Shown: piece by piece, positions 22,744-31,758 of the stretch | Numbering within the stretch: position 1 is the first letter of the stretch | Layout: each line of letters opens with the position of its first letter | NCBI GenBank assembly: GCA_944320015.1 | Contig: CALUFO010000012.1 | Location: 38,383-102,382, forward strand | Source: an uncultured Barnesiella sp. | Lineage (GTDB): Bacteria > Bacteroidota > Bacteroidia > Bacteroidales > Barnesiellaceae | Reading direction: 5' to 3' | DNA length: 64,000 nucleotides | Translations under genes and position numbers: made by a program | The notes under the pieces: generated by a model | What the model saw: the letters and a program-made list of their open reading frames with translations, nothing else | Databases searched by the model: none | Told to the model about the DNA's origin: nothing

Positions 22744-23778
22744 TCACATGATTCCTCTTTCCCGCAGTTTCAACTGCCATTTCCAAGCCGAAGCCAAAGT
22801 GTCTTCGAGGCTCTCTTGGGCGGTCCAGCCCAATACATGGTTGGCCCGGCTGGGGTTTGCCCACACTTGTTCGATGTCGCCCTCCCTGCGGCCTACGATT
22901 TTGTGCGGCACTTTCACTCCTGTGGCTTTTTCAAAGGCATTGATGAGTTCCAACACAGAAACACCGCGGCCGGTACCGAGGTTGAAAATCTCGATCGCCT
23001 CGGGCGATTTATTTTCGAGCATGCGGTTCATAGCGGTGACATGGGCTTTTGCGAGGTCTACTACATTAATATAATCGCGAATGCACGAGCCGTCGGGCGT
23101 GTTGTAGTCGTCGCCAAATACGCTCAACTCTTTTCTGATTCCTATGGCGGTTTGAGTGAGATAGGGAATCAAGTTTTGGGGAACTCCGTTGGGCAGTTCT
23201 CCGATTTCGGCGCTCGGGTGAGCTCCTATGGGATTGAAATAGCGAAGGATAATCGATTTGAAAGGCGCGTTGGCGTGAATCGTATCTTTGATAATCTCTT
23301 CACATATTTGTTTGGTGTTTCCGTAGGGCGACAACGCCGGTTTGATGGGCGCCGACTCGTCGACGGGCAGCACGTCGGGCTGGCCATATACGGTGCAGGA
23401 CGACGAGAATACGATACCCTCGACTCCATATTCAGGCATGAGTGTGAGTAGGTTGACGAGCGACAATAGGTTGTTGCGATAGTAGAGCAACGGCTTTTGT
23501 ACCGATTCGCCTACGGCTTTGCTCGCGGCGAAATGTATGATACCTCTGATGCCTTTGTTCTCTTCGAATAGTTTGCGCAAAGCCTCCATGTCGGTACAGT
23601 CGGCTTGTACGAATGTCGGACGAATGCCGGTAATGCGTTCGATGCCGTCGAGAACCTCGATGTTGGAGTTGGACAAATTGTCGATAATGACTACTTCATA
23701 ACCTGCGTTTTGCAGTTCCACGGTAGAGTGAGAGCCTATATATCCGGTTCCCCCCGTAACCAAAATTTTTCCTTTCAT
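22744..23778 (-). CDS. galE: UDP-glucose 4-epimerase
   Basis: A 344-residue short-chain dehydrogenase-type epimerase that interconverts UDP-glucose and UDP-galactose with bound NAD. GGTGYIGSH (residues 7-15) is the NAD loop; the catalytic Ser/Tyr/Lys lie in SSSCTVYG and SPYGNTK. Length is standard. The ATG at 23778 is used, because the upstream in-frame codon at 23811 lies within the promoter's -7 box. It supplies galactose units for surface glycans or handles dietary galactose. The remnant MBL gene follows in the same direction. Confidence 0.96.
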   Translation of the reverse strand: MKGKILVTGGTGYIGSHSTVELQNAGYEVVIIDNLSNSNIEVLDGIERITGIRPTFVQADCTDMEALRKLFEENKGIRGIIHFAASKAVGESVQKPLLYYRNNLLSLVNLLTLMPEYGVEGIVFSSSCTVYGQPDVLPVDESAPIKPALSPYGNTKQICEEIIKDTIHANAPFKSIILRYFNPIGAHPSAEIGELPNGVPQNLIPYLTQTAIGIRKELSVFGDDYNTPDGSCIRDYINVVDLAKAHVTAMNRMLENKSPEAIEIFNLGTGRGVSVLELINAFEKATGVKVPHKIVGRREGDIEQVWANPSRANHVLGWTAQESLEDTLASAWKWQLKLRERGIM

Positions 23779-23808
23779 GGTGATAGGTGTGTTTACGTTA
23801 TTTGCAGT

Positions 23809-23840
23809 CAAAGATAACGAAAAGAAAAAAGAATGTCAAA
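23809..23840 (-). promoter_or_regulatory. galE promoter
   Basis: Minus strand TTTG (23840-23837), 20 nt, TATCTTTG (23816-23809): an exact consensus fit, 31 nt before the chosen ATG. Confidence 0.82.
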
Positions 23841-23929
23841 ACGAACTTGTTTAATTTCCCTAATAATGTAATTATCTTCGATGTTTCGGGTAATATAGAA
23901 CGAGTCTCAGCAAAAAATCTACGAGCAAA

Positions 23930-23962
23930 TTTGTTTTTTGTATCCAACATTCACTATTTTTG
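23930..23962 (+). promoter_or_regulatory. Promoter of the lipocalin-like lipoprotein gene
   Basis: TTTG (23930-23933), 21 nt, TATTTTTG (23955-23962), 25 nt before the ATG at 23988. Confidence 0.75.
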
Positions 23963-23987
23963 CACATGTAATAAAACCAAAAAATAG

Positions 23988-24848
23988 ATGAAAAAATTAA
24001 ACTTTTTATGCTTACTGGGATTGCTGGTTATGGGGCTGGGCTTTGTTTCATGTTCCGATAATGAAGGTGATAGTGAAGTGGGAGATGCTTCTCTGCTGAT
24101 AGGCCTGTGGGAACCCGTTCATGTCGAAGGTTATGAAGTGGTCGACGGAGTGAAAAGACCATGGAGCGAGCCGATTGCCGTTAATGAGTATTCTCGTATA
24201 GAGTTTCTTCCCGATGGAACGGCTAAACGTTATGACTATCAGGACGATGATTGGGAGTTTAGCGCCTTGGGTAATTATCAGATGAAAGAGAATGTATTGA
24301 TTTTGGTCGATGTGAACGAGGGTACGAGAGAAGAGGCTACGATTCTTTCGCTGACTTCTACTCAGTTGGTTATGGCAACCACAGAGAGCGATGTCGACGG
24401 GGAATATTATCAGGAAATCACATATCGAAAAATCGATTCGGGCTCCGATGACGGAGGCGGAGAAATAACAGGCGGTGATGATCAAGTGGATGCCTCTCTG
24501 TTGTTGGGCCTGTGGGAGCCTGTTTATTCCGAAGGTTATGAAGTGATCGACGGAGAAAAAAAGTCATGGAGCAAAGCAGTTACCGATGAAGACTATGTCC
24601 GTGTGGAGTTCTTTGCCGATGGAACAGTCAAGAGTTATAAATACCAAGGAAATAATTGGGTACTCGGTTCTTTGGTAAATTATCAAGTAAAAGGTAATTC
24701 GATGATTTTCTTTGATGAAAATGGGAACATAATTGAAATAGAGAGCATAATTCATACACTCACATCTACACAGTTTGTCCTGTCGACAAAAAACGTCGAT
24801 GGCAACTGGGAGTATTATGAGAAAGTAACTTATAGAAAAATGGAGTGA
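23988..24848 (+). CDS. Lipoprotein with two tandem lipocalin-like domains
   Basis: A 286-residue lipoprotein (signal ending GLGFVSC, Cys22). Two copies of one domain of about 120 residues follow (about 33-148 and 167-285), joined by a Gly/Asp-rich linker. Each copy has LLxGLWEPV at the start, GYEVxDGxK, a beta pattern with FxxDGTxKxYxYQ, LTSTQxVxxT and YYxxxTYRK at the end. This matches lipocalin-like Bacteroidetes surface proteins of unknown ligand. The second copy is more diverged in its middle. It is likely an internal duplication. A hairpin terminator follows. Confidence 0.8.
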   Translation: MKKLNFLCLLGLLVMGLGFVSCSDNEGDSEVGDASLLIGLWEPVHVEGYEVVDGVKRPWSEPIAVNEYSRIEFLPDGTAKRYDYQDDDWEFSALGNYQMKENVLILVDVNEGTREEATILSLTSTQLVMATTESDVDGEYYQEITYRKIDSGSDDGGGEITGGDDQVDASLLLGLWEPVYSEGYEVIDGEKKSWSKAVTDEDYVRVEFFADGTVKSYKYQGNNWVLGSLVNYQVKGNSMIFFDENGNIIEIESIIHTLTSTQFVLSTKNVDGNWEYYEKVTYRKME

Positions 24849-24923
24849 CCATCGCCGAGGCGTCCGAGTCGTCTCTTCAAAAAATAATCGAGGAATAGAA
24901 GCCGGCGCCTATCCCGGTTTTAC

Positions 24924-24960
24924 AAACAAGGTCTGCGAGGTTGCTCCGTGGACCTTGTTT
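24924..24960 (+). terminator. Hairpin after the lipocalin-like gene
   Basis: 10-bp perfect stem (24924-24933 / 24951-24960) with a 17-nt loop. Apart from it and the rplY promoter, the gap 24849-25163 shows nothing. Confidence 0.6.
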
Positions 24961-25050
24961 GGCAATTTACAGCCGAGTATGGGGGCTTTGCCTATAATCC
25001 TCGATCGGTCGAAAGGGCAAGACCCGGCGATGAATAATTCCCGTAAAGAC

Positions 25051-25081
25051 TTGTGGGTAAGAAAATAAAATATTAACTTTG
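25051..25081 (+). promoter_or_regulatory. rplY promoter
   Basis: TTG (25051-25053), 20 nt, TAACTTTG (25074-25081). It drives rplY and probably pth and the S4 gene downstream. Confidence 0.75.
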
Positions 25082-25163
25082 CCCCGCTTTTTGAAAATTC
25101 CGTGTGATGGGAAATTAAGGAGCAGAAATAACTTAATTTTGAGTAACACAAAACAACAACACA

Positions 25164-25814
25164 ATGAAAACATTTCAATTGAATGGTACGGCCCGTACCG
25201 ATTTGGGCAAAAAAGCCGTAAAAGAGTTGCGTAAACAAGGCCTTATCCCGGCTGTATTGAATGGCGGGGAATTGGTAGAGTTGCCTTACAACGGGACTCT
25301 CAAAGCCGGCGAAAAACTGGTGGAACTCACTGGCGGCAAAAAAGGAATTATTGTCACAGATTTCACAGTAACCAAAGAAGATGTTCGCAAATTGGTTTAT
25401 ACACCCGATATTTTTGCAGTTGAATTGACGATCAACGGGGAGAAGAAAATGGCCGTATTGAAAGACCTGCAATTCCACCCGGTAACCGACGCCATTCTCC
25501 ACATGGATTTCTTGGAAGTAAGCGATAAGAAGCCCGTGGTAATGGAAGTGCCTGTTCAACTCGAAGGTCACTCCGAAGGTGTGCGTGCCGGTGGTAAATT
25601 GAGCTTGTCGATGAGAAAACTGAAAGTGAAAGCTGTTTACACCGATATCCCCGAGCGTTTGGTAATCAATATCGACAAACTGGGCTTGGGCAAAACAATG
25701 CAAGTGGGCGAACTTCACTTCGAAGGTTTGGAATTGATGAACGCCAAGAATGCCGTGGTTTGCGCCGTTAACTTGACTCGTGCAGCCCGTGGCGCTCAAG
25801 CCAAACAAGAATAA
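25164..25814 (+). CDS. rplY: 50S ribosomal protein L25 (long, Ctc/TL5 type)
   Basis: A 216-residue protein that binds 5S rRNA in the large subunit. The N-terminal L25 domain (1-95: LNGTARTDLGKKAVKELRKQGLIPAVLNGG) and the C-terminal TL5 beta domain (about 100-185: FHPVTDAILHMDFLEVSDKKPV) are both present, followed by an Ala/Gln-rich tail. It heads a translation-related cluster with pth 16 nt downstream. Confidence 0.95.
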   Translation: MKTFQLNGTARTDLGKKAVKELRKQGLIPAVLNGGELVELPYNGTLKAGEKLVELTGGKKGIIVTDFTVTKEDVRKLVYTPDIFAVELTINGEKKMAVLKDLQFHPVTDAILHMDFLEVSDKKPVVMEVPVQLEGHSEGVRAGGKLSLSMRKLKVKAVYTDIPERLVINIDKLGLGKTMQVGELHFEGLELMNAKNAVVCAVNLTRAARGAQAKQE

Positions 25815-25830
25815 TCTCATTTGCCTGTAA

Positions 25831-26394
25831 ATGAAATATCTGATTGTAGGGCTGGGAAATATCGGCTACGAATACGAGAACACCCGGCATAACATAGGAT
25901 TCAGAGTATTGGACGCCTTGGCCAAGGCGTCCAATCTCGTTTTTACCGACGGCCGTTACGGCGCCACATGCGAGTTGCGCATAAAGGGTCGAACCCTTGT
26001 CTTGCTGAAACCGTCGACCTATATGAATTTGAGCGGTAATGCCGTGCGGTATTGGCTGCAAAAGGAGAATATCCCGCTCGAGAATCTGCTTGTCGTCGTC
26101 GACGATTTGGCCTTGCCGTTCGGCACACTGCGCTTGAAACCCAAAGGCAGCGATGCCGGCCATAACGGGCTGAAACATATCTGCGAGATCTTGGGCACAC
26201 CGAATTACGCCCGGTTGCGATTCGGGATAGGTAACGATTTCCCCCGCGGCTGTCAAGTCGAATTTGTTTTAGGCTCTTTCCCGCCCGAGGAAGAACGACT
26301 CTTGCCCGAGAAGCTGGAACGAGCCGGCGAGATTATCAAGAGTTTCTGTCTGGCCGGGGTGCAATTGACTATGAACCAGTATAACAACAAATAA
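25831..26394 (+). CDS. pth: Peptidyl-tRNA hydrolase
   Basis: A 187-residue enzyme that frees tRNA from prematurely released peptidyl-t[22 protein letters not shown] (about 6-24) carries the conserved Asn and the catalytic His; [10 protein letters not shown] and [10 protein letters not shown] are further family blocks. Full length. It lies between rplY (16 nt) and the S4 protein (3 nt), forming one operon. Confidence 0.96.
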   Translation: MKYLIVGLGNIGYEYENTRHNIGFRVLDALAKASNLVFTDGRYGATCELRIKGRTLVLLKPSTYMNLSGNAVRYWLQKENIPLENLLVVVDDLALPFGTLRLKPKGSDAGHNGLKHICEILGTPNYARLRFGIGNDFPRGCQVEFVLGSFPPEEERLLPEKLERAGEIIKSFCLAGVQLTMNQYNNK

Positions 26395-26397
26395 GCG

Positions 26398-26832
26398 ATG
26401 GCAAAAGAGGAGGTACGAATCGATAAATTCATGTGGGCGACCCGCATATTCAAAACCCGCACCATAGCGACCGAAGCCTGTAAGAAAGGGAGAGTCATGA
26501 TCGACGGTGTTTCGGTGAAACCCTCCCGCACGATAAAAATCGGCGAGGTGATACAGGTGCGCAAGCCGCCGGTTACCTATTCGTTCAAGGTGCTGGCCTT
26601 GGCCGAGAACCGCATGGGCGCGAAGTTGGTTCCCGGCTATTTGGAGAATATTACCCCACCTGAGCAATATGAACTGCTCGAAGTGGTACGGATAAGCGGC
26701 TTTGTCAACCGCCAAAAAGGGCTGGGACGACCCACGAAGCGCGATGGCCGGCAAATGGCTCAGTTCCTCGAATCGCAATATGCCGATGACGGGTTTGACT
26801 TCGACTTCGATTTTGACGAAGATGAAGATTAG
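26398..26832 (+). CDS. S4-domain RNA-binding protein (HslR/Hsp15-like)
   Basis: A 144-residue protein. The S4 domain fills residues 7-70 (VRIDKFMWATRIFKTRTIATEACKKGRVMIDGVSVKPSRTIKIGE), a GLGRPTKRDGRQ segment follows, and the end is an Asp/Phe-rich acidic tail. Hsp15 rescues stalled 50S subunits carrying peptidyl-tRNA, which suits its place 3 nt after pth. The acidic tail is a Bacteroidetes feature. Confidence 0.9.
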   Translation: MAKEEVRIDKFMWATRIFKTRTIATEACKKGRVMIDGVSVKPSRTIKIGEVIQVRKPPVTYSFKVLALAENRMGAKLVPGYLENITPPEQYELLEVVRISGFVNRQKGLGRPTKRDGRQMAQFLESQYADDGFDFDFDFDEDED

Positions 26833-26860
26833 AGATATTAAATAAATTTAATTTTTTACA

Positions 26861-26882
26861 ATATGCCTCGAACGAGGCATAT
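26861..26882 (+). terminator. Intrinsic terminator of rplY-pth-S4
   Basis: 9-bp perfect stem (26861-26869 / 26874-26882), followed by TTCTTTT. Confidence 0.8.
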
Positions 26883-26901
26883 TTCTTTTGCCGCTCGGCA
26901 T

Positions 26902-26909
26902 TACCTTTG
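26902..26909 (+). promoter_or_regulatory. Promoter -7 box of the metal efflux operon
   Basis: TACCTTTG, 19 nt before the ATG at 26929. It rules out the earlier in-frame ATG at 26863, which overlaps the terminator. Confidence 0.55.
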
Positions 26910-26928
26910 TGAAGAAAAGCAAATCGAT

Positions 26929-27339
26929 ATGTGGGCTAAAAAGTTGAAAATATGGTTGCTTTGCTTGGCGGGGTGCATAGCGTTCGTGCCGACGATGATT
27001 CCTCATCATCACCACGACGACGGCACGATTTGCTGGATGATCGATGCCCTGAAAGCCGTTAATGCCCACTCGTCACACCACCACACTTCTGACGAAGCGA
27101 CCGACGATTGCGGCGGGTGCAATTGGTTTGCCTACAAACTTCCGGTCGACACAATCTCGTTAAATCAATCTCTGCTGAAATTCGCCCCGGTAAAAATCCT
27201 ATTGGGAACATGGGCGGTATTGCCCGATTTCGTGCCGGAGCAATCCGAGGCCTCTCCCTACTTCGGCATTTATGTCGAACGGCTACACCCGGCGATATTT
27301 CTCGGCACGTCGGGGCTGCGAGCCCCGCCGCGGGCATAG
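26929..27339 (+). CDS. DUF6769-like small envelope protein with His clusters
   Basis: A 136-residue protein with an N-terminal hydrophobic segment (about 7-24, possibly a signal anchor), then HHHHDDG, a second cluster HSSHHHTSD and a DDCGGCNW motif. The two His clusters and the Cys pair suggest metal binding outside the cytoplasm. It is the first gene of an operon with a His-rich adaptor, a heavy-metal RND pump and an outer-membrane channel, so a role as periplasmic metal binder or sensor is likely (inference). I recall the family as DUF6769 from similar gene orders. Confidence 0.65.
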   Translation: MWAKKLKIWLLCLAGCIAFVPTMIPHHHHDDGTICWMIDALKAVNAHSSHHHTSDEATDDCGGCNWFAYKLPVDTISLNQSLLKFAPVKILLGTWAVLPDFVPEQSEASPYFGIYVERLHPAIFLGTSGLRAPPRA

Positions 27340-27463
27340 GTATAATCCCCTATCTTTGGGTAAAGAAAATAGCTTCTTTTCCGTACAAGAAAAGGGCGTG
27401 CTCGGCATATCTGTGTATGCCGGCATAATTTCGATATTCACACTTTATAATACAATTATACCT

Positions 27464-28657
27464 ATGAAACGAAATATTATATTATCCATTCTTTTTGCAT
27501 ATATACTATGGGGCTGTGCGGGCAGTTCGTCCACGCATAACGATGAACATGACCATGTGCATAGCGACCACATCGAAGAACATGATCACGAACACAGCGA
27601 AAGCGAAGGTCACGACCACGAGAGCGAGCATCACGGCGACGAGATTATTTTGAAGAAAGCCGAAGCCGATGCCATTGGCCTGACCACAAAAACCATGCGC
27701 CCCGAGAAATTCCACGGGGTGATTGCCTGCTCCGGGACATTGCTGGCGGCACAAGGCGACGAGGTGACAGTCGTGGCTCCGGTGTCGGGGGTAGTCTCTT
27801 TGGCCGGCAAACAGGTGGTCGACGGCAGTTCGATAAGCAAAGGCGCAGCATTGCTGGACATCTCGGCCGAGAAAATGGCGGCCGGCGACCCGGCTCAACG
27901 AGCCTATATCGACTACGAAACGGCTCGCAAAGCCTACGAACGAGCCAGCCAATTGGTCGAGTCGCAAATCATATCACGGCAAGAATACGAGCAAGTCTAT
28001 AAAGACTATGAGACTGCCCGCTTGGCCTATGAGGCGATTGGCGGCGGGAAGTCGGGGAGCGCTGTAAAAGCGCCCATGACGGGTTATCTGAAAAACATAA
28101 TGGTAAAAGACGGCGACTTCGTGGAGATGGGACAGCCGTTGATGACACTCTCGCAAAACCGGCGGTTACAGTTGCGAGCCGAGGTGCCTCAGCGCTATTA
28201 TAAGGAGTTGTCCTCGGTGGTTTCGGCCAATTTCAAGACACCCTATGACGACCGGGTGTATGAACTGGCCCGCTTGAACGGACGGTTGTTGAGCTACGGC
28301 AAAGGCACACTGGCTGGTGGCGCCTATATCCCCGTGGTATTTGAGTTGGACAACAAGGGCGAAATGGTGCCCGGAGCCTATGTAGAGGTGTTTTTGCAAA
28401 CCTCGTCGGTCGACGACGCTTTGGTCGTACCGGTTTCGGCGCTCACCGAAGAGCAAGGCCTCTACTTCGTTTACTTGCGCTTGGACGAAGAAGGTTACAA
28501 AAAACAAGAAGTGACGATAGGCGACAACAACGGCGAGAACGTGCGAATCCTCTCGGGATTGCACGAAGGCGACCAAGTGGTTACACGAGGCGTTTATCAA
28601 GTAAAATTGGCCGCCAACAGCAGCGTGATACCCGAAGGCCATTCGCATAACCACTAA
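27464..28657 (+). CDS. RND efflux periplasmic adaptor (CusB/CzcB type), His-rich lipoprotein
   Basis: A 397-residue membrane-fusion lipoprotein (ILWGC lipobox). A long His/Glu/Asp-rich stretch (about 20-60) should bind metal ions. The lipoyl/barrel halves follow (VVAPVSGVVSLAGKQVVDGSSISKGAALLDI, and VKAPMTGYLKNIMVKDGDFVEMGQPLM), around a coiled-coil hairpin (about 145-200). The beta-barrel and C-terminal parts end with VIPEGHSHNH. It links the pump and the TolC-like channel. The ATG at 27464 is chosen for the signal peptide. Confidence 0.92.
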   Translation: MKRNIILSILFAYILWGCAGSSSTHNDEHDHVHSDHIEEHDHEHSESEGHDHESEHHGDEIILKKAEADAIGLTTKTMRPEKFHGVIACSGTLLAAQGDEVTVVAPVSGVVSLAGKQVVDGSSISKGAALLDISAEKMAAGDPAQRAYIDYETARKAYERASQLVESQIISRQEYEQVYKDYETARLAYEAIGGGKSGSAVKAPMTGYLKNIMVKDGDFVEMGQPLMTLSQNRRLQLRAEVPQRYYKELSSVVSANFKTPYDDRVYELARLNGRLLSYGKGTLAGGAYIPVVFELDNKGEMVPGAYVEVFLQTSSVDDALVVPVSALTEEQGLYFVYLRLDEEGYKKQEVTIGDNNGENVRILSGLHEGDQVVTRGVYQVKLAANSSVIPEGHSHNH

Positions 28658-28668
28658 TTCGTACCGCC

Positions 28669-31600
28669 ATGTTGAACAAAATTATCCGATATTCTTTGAA
28701 CAATCGGTTGCTCGTGTTGGTGGCTTCCGTATTGTTGCTCTTTGCGGGATTGTACACTTCGTTGAAAATGGACGTCGATGTATTCCCCGATTTGAACGCT
28801 CCCACGGTGGTCGTGATGACCGAGGCTCCGGGCATGGCGCCCGAAGAGGTGGAGCGGCTGGTCACTTTCCCAGTCGAAACGGCGTTGAACGGCGCGACCG
28901 ATGTGCGACGGGTGCGCTCGTCGTCAACAACGGGATTTTCGGTCGTATGGGTCGAATTCGATTGGGGAACCGATATTTACCGGGCTCGCCAGATTACCTC
29001 CGAAAAACTGGCTGTCGTGGACGAGAGTTTGCCACAAGGGGTAGGAACTCCCACGCTCGGGCCTCAATCCTCTATTCTGGGCGAGATGATGATTGTCGGT
29101 CTCACGGCCGATACCACTTCGCTGCGCGATTTGCGCACATTGGCCGACTGGACCATCCGGCCTCGGTTGCTCTCTATTGGCGGAGTGGCTCAGGTAACGG
29201 TCATCGGCGGCGAGATGAAGGAGTACCAAATCCTGCTCGACCTGCCTCGCATGAAACAGTATGGGGTAACCCTCGACGAGGTTCTCGCTGCGGCTCGTGA
29301 GATGAACCGCAATGCCAATGGCGGAATCTTGTATGAATACGGAAACGAGTATATCATACGGGGCGCCGTGGCTACGACCGATATCGATGCCATTGCCAAA
29401 GCTGTGGTGAAGCGGGTCGACGGAGTCCCCCTATTGATGGGCGATATTGCCGAGGTGAAAATAGGCGATAAGGCTCCCAAATTGGGGTGCGCATCGGTCG
29501 AGGCTCAGCCGGCCGTCCTGCTCACCGTGACCAAGCAACCCAATACCAGCACGCTCGATTTGACCGAAAAACTGCTGGCCTCGATCGACGAGTTGCAGAA
29601 AAATATGCCGGCCGATGTGGAGGTATCTACCGACATATTCAGGCAGTCGCACTTCATTGAAAACTCAATCGACAACGTGAAGAAGTCGCTCTACGAGGGA
29701 GCCATATTTGTAGTAATCGTGCTATTCTTCTTTTTGATGAATGTGCGCACCACGCTCATTTCGCTGGTGGCTTTGCCGCTTTCGTTGCTCTTCTCGATAC
29801 TTGCGTTACACTTTATGGGTTTGACTATCAATACAATGAGTCTTGGTGGTATGGCCATAGCCATTGGCTCGCTGGTCGATGACGCCATTGTCGACGTGGA
29901 GAATGTGTATAAGCATCTGCGAGAGAACCGGCTATTGCCGCCCGGGCAGCGAAAGCCTGTGATCGAAGTCGTTTTCGAGGCTTCGCGCGAAGTGCGTATG
30001 CCCATTCTCAACTCTACGCTGATTATCATTGTCACCTTCATTCCGCTCTTTTTCCTGACCGGCATGGAAGGGCGTATGCTCGTGCCGCTCGGTATCGCTT
30101 TCATTGTGGCTCTGTTCGCCTCGACGGTCGTAGCGCTCACCCTCACTCCGGTACTGTGCAGCTATTTGTTGGGTCGAAGCAACACCGATAAAGCGATTGC
30201 CCGCGAACCCATTGTGGCCCGCACCTTGAAAAAATATTATGGAAAATCTTTGGAGTGGGCGTTTCGTCACCGCACCGGTGTATTGGGCGGCACCATTGTA
30301 CTGTTCGTGGCGGCACTTATCACCTTCTTTACATTGGGGCGTAGTTTCTTGCCTCCCTTCAACGAAGGTTCGTTCACGATCAATGTAAGCACGTTGCCAG
30401 GTATTTCATTGGAAGAGTCGGACAACATAGGCCGCCGAGCCGAACAACTGCTACTCGAAATACCCGAGATAAAAACCGTGGCTCGAAAAACCGGCCGTGC
30501 CGAGCTCGACGAGCATGCGCTGGGTGTAAACACCTCGGAGATAGAAGCTCCGTTTGAGTTGAAAGACCGCTCTCATGCCGAGGTGGTTGCCGAGGTTCGT
30601 GAAAAACTATCGATTTTGCCGGGAGTCAACATAGAGATAGGCCAGCCCATCTCCCACCGTATCGACGCCATGCTCTCCGGTACACAGGCGCGTATCGCGA
30701 TTAAACTGTTTGGCGACGATTTGAACCGCATGTTTATGTTGGGAAACCAAATAAAGAAAAACATCTCTACGATCGACGGGGTTGTCGATTTGAACGTTGA
30801 GCAACAAATCGAGCGTCCTCAATTGAAAATCGTTCCGAGGCGCGAAATGCTTGCCCGTTATGGCGTGCCACTCGCCGAGTTTACCGAGTTTATCGATGTG
30901 GCTCTGGCCGGCGAGGTGGTTTCGCAAGTCTACGAAGGAAGCCGCACCTTTGATTTGACGGTAAAGGTAAAAGACGACGAGCGCTCGTCGGCAGCCAAAA
31001 TCGGCGACTTGATGATCGACACGCAAGAAGGGAAAGTGCCATTGAGCACTTTGGCCGAGATAAAATCGGCAGTAGGCCCCAATACGATAAATCGTGAGAA
31101 CGTGAAGCGCAAGATCGTCATTTCGGCCAACGTGCAGGACCGCGACCTGCGCGGGGTAGTCGACGACATCAAAGAGCGTATCGACGCTACCGTCGTCCTT
31201 CCCGAGGGCTACTTTATCGAATATGGAGGCCAGTTCGAGAGCGAAGCCGCCGCTTCGCGCACCCTCTCGGTCGTCTCGCTGTTCTCCCTGTTGGTAGTCT
31301 TCTTGCTGTTGTATAATCAATTCCGCAGCGCCTCGCAATCGGCAGTTATCCTGTTGAACCTGCCTTTGGCGCTTATCGGAGGTGTGTTTATTCTGCGGTT
31401 TACGACCGGCGAGATAAGTATCCCCGCCATTATCGGGTTTATCTCGCTCTTCGGTATCGCCACCCGTAACGGCATGCTGTTGGTATCGCATTACAACACG
31501 ATGCTGTCTGAGGGACATTCGTTGCACAACACGATTTTACAAGGGTCGCTCGACCGGTTGAACCCCATATTGATGACCGCCCTTTCGTCGGCTCTTGCCC

Positions 31601-31758
31601 TCATACCGTTGGCGTTGGGCGGAGACCTGCCGGGCAATGAGATACAAAGCCCTATGGCAAAGGTGATTTTGGGCGGCTTAATCACGTCGACGTTCCTCAA
31701 TGCGTTTGTCGTCCCCATTGTTTACTGGATTATGAATCGTAAAAAAGAAAACCAATGA
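28669..31758 (+). CDS. Heavy-metal RND efflux pump, CusA/CzcA family
   Basis: A 1029-residue inner-membrane proton-driven pump that exports metal cations. The N-terminal helix is followed by DVDVFPDLNAPTVVVMTEAPGMAPEEVERLVTFPVE, a hallmark of the heavy-metal branch. Two repeats of transmembrane helices 2-6 lie at about 340-530 and 860-1020. The central helix has GGMAIAIGSLVDDAIVDVENV, with the acidic proton-relay residues. The end overlaps the TolC-like gene by 4 nt (ATGA). The His-rich neighbours support a divalent or copper/silver substrate, not drugs; which metal is unknown. Confidence 0.94.
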   Translation: MLNKIIRYSLNNRLLVLVASVLLLFAGLYTSLKMDVDVFPDLNAPTVVVMTEAPGMAPEEVERLVTFPVETALNGATDVRRVRSSSTTGFSVVWVEFDWGTDIYRARQITSEKLAVVDESLPQGVGTPTLGPQSSILGEMMIVGLTADTTSLRDLRTLADWTIRPRLLSIGGVAQVTVIGGEMKEYQILLDLPRMKQYGVTLDEVLAAAREMNRNANGGILYEYGNEYIIRGAVATTDIDAIAKAVVKRVDGVPLLMGDIAEVKIGDKAPKLGCASVEAQPAVLLTVTKQPNTSTLDLTEKLLASIDELQKNMPADVEVSTDIFRQSHFIENSIDNVKKSLYEGAIFVVIVLFFFLMNVRTTLISLVALPLSLLFSILALHFMGLTINTMSLGGMAIAIGSLVDDAIVDVENVYKHLRENRLLPPGQRKPVIEVVFEASREVRMPILNSTLIIIVTFIPLFFLTGMEGRMLVPLGIAFIVALFASTVVALTLTPVLCSYLLGRSNTDKAIAREPIVARTLKKYYGKSLEWAFRHRTGVLGGTIVLFVAALITFFTLGRSFLPPFNEGSFTINVSTLPGISLEESDNIGRRAEQLLLEIPEIKTVARKTGRAELDEHALGVNTSEIEAPFELKDRSHAEVVAEVREKLSILPGVNIEIGQPISHRIDAMLSGTQARIAIKLFGDDLNRMFMLGNQIKKNISTIDGVVDLNVEQQIERPQLKIVPRREMLARYGVPLAEFTEFIDVALAGEVVSQVYEGSRTFDLTVKVKDDERSSAAKIGDLMIDTQEGKVPLSTLAEIKSAVGPNTINRENVKRKIVISANVQDRDLRGVVDDIKERIDATVVLPEGYFIEYGGQFESEAAASRTLSVVSLFSLLVVFLLLYNQFRSASQSAVILLNLPLALIGGVFILRFTTGEISIPAIIGFISLFGIATRNGMLLVSHYNTMLSEGHSLHNTILQGSLDRLNPILMTALSSALALIPLALGGDLPGNEIQSPMAKVILGGLITSTFLNAFVVPIVYWIMNRKKENQ

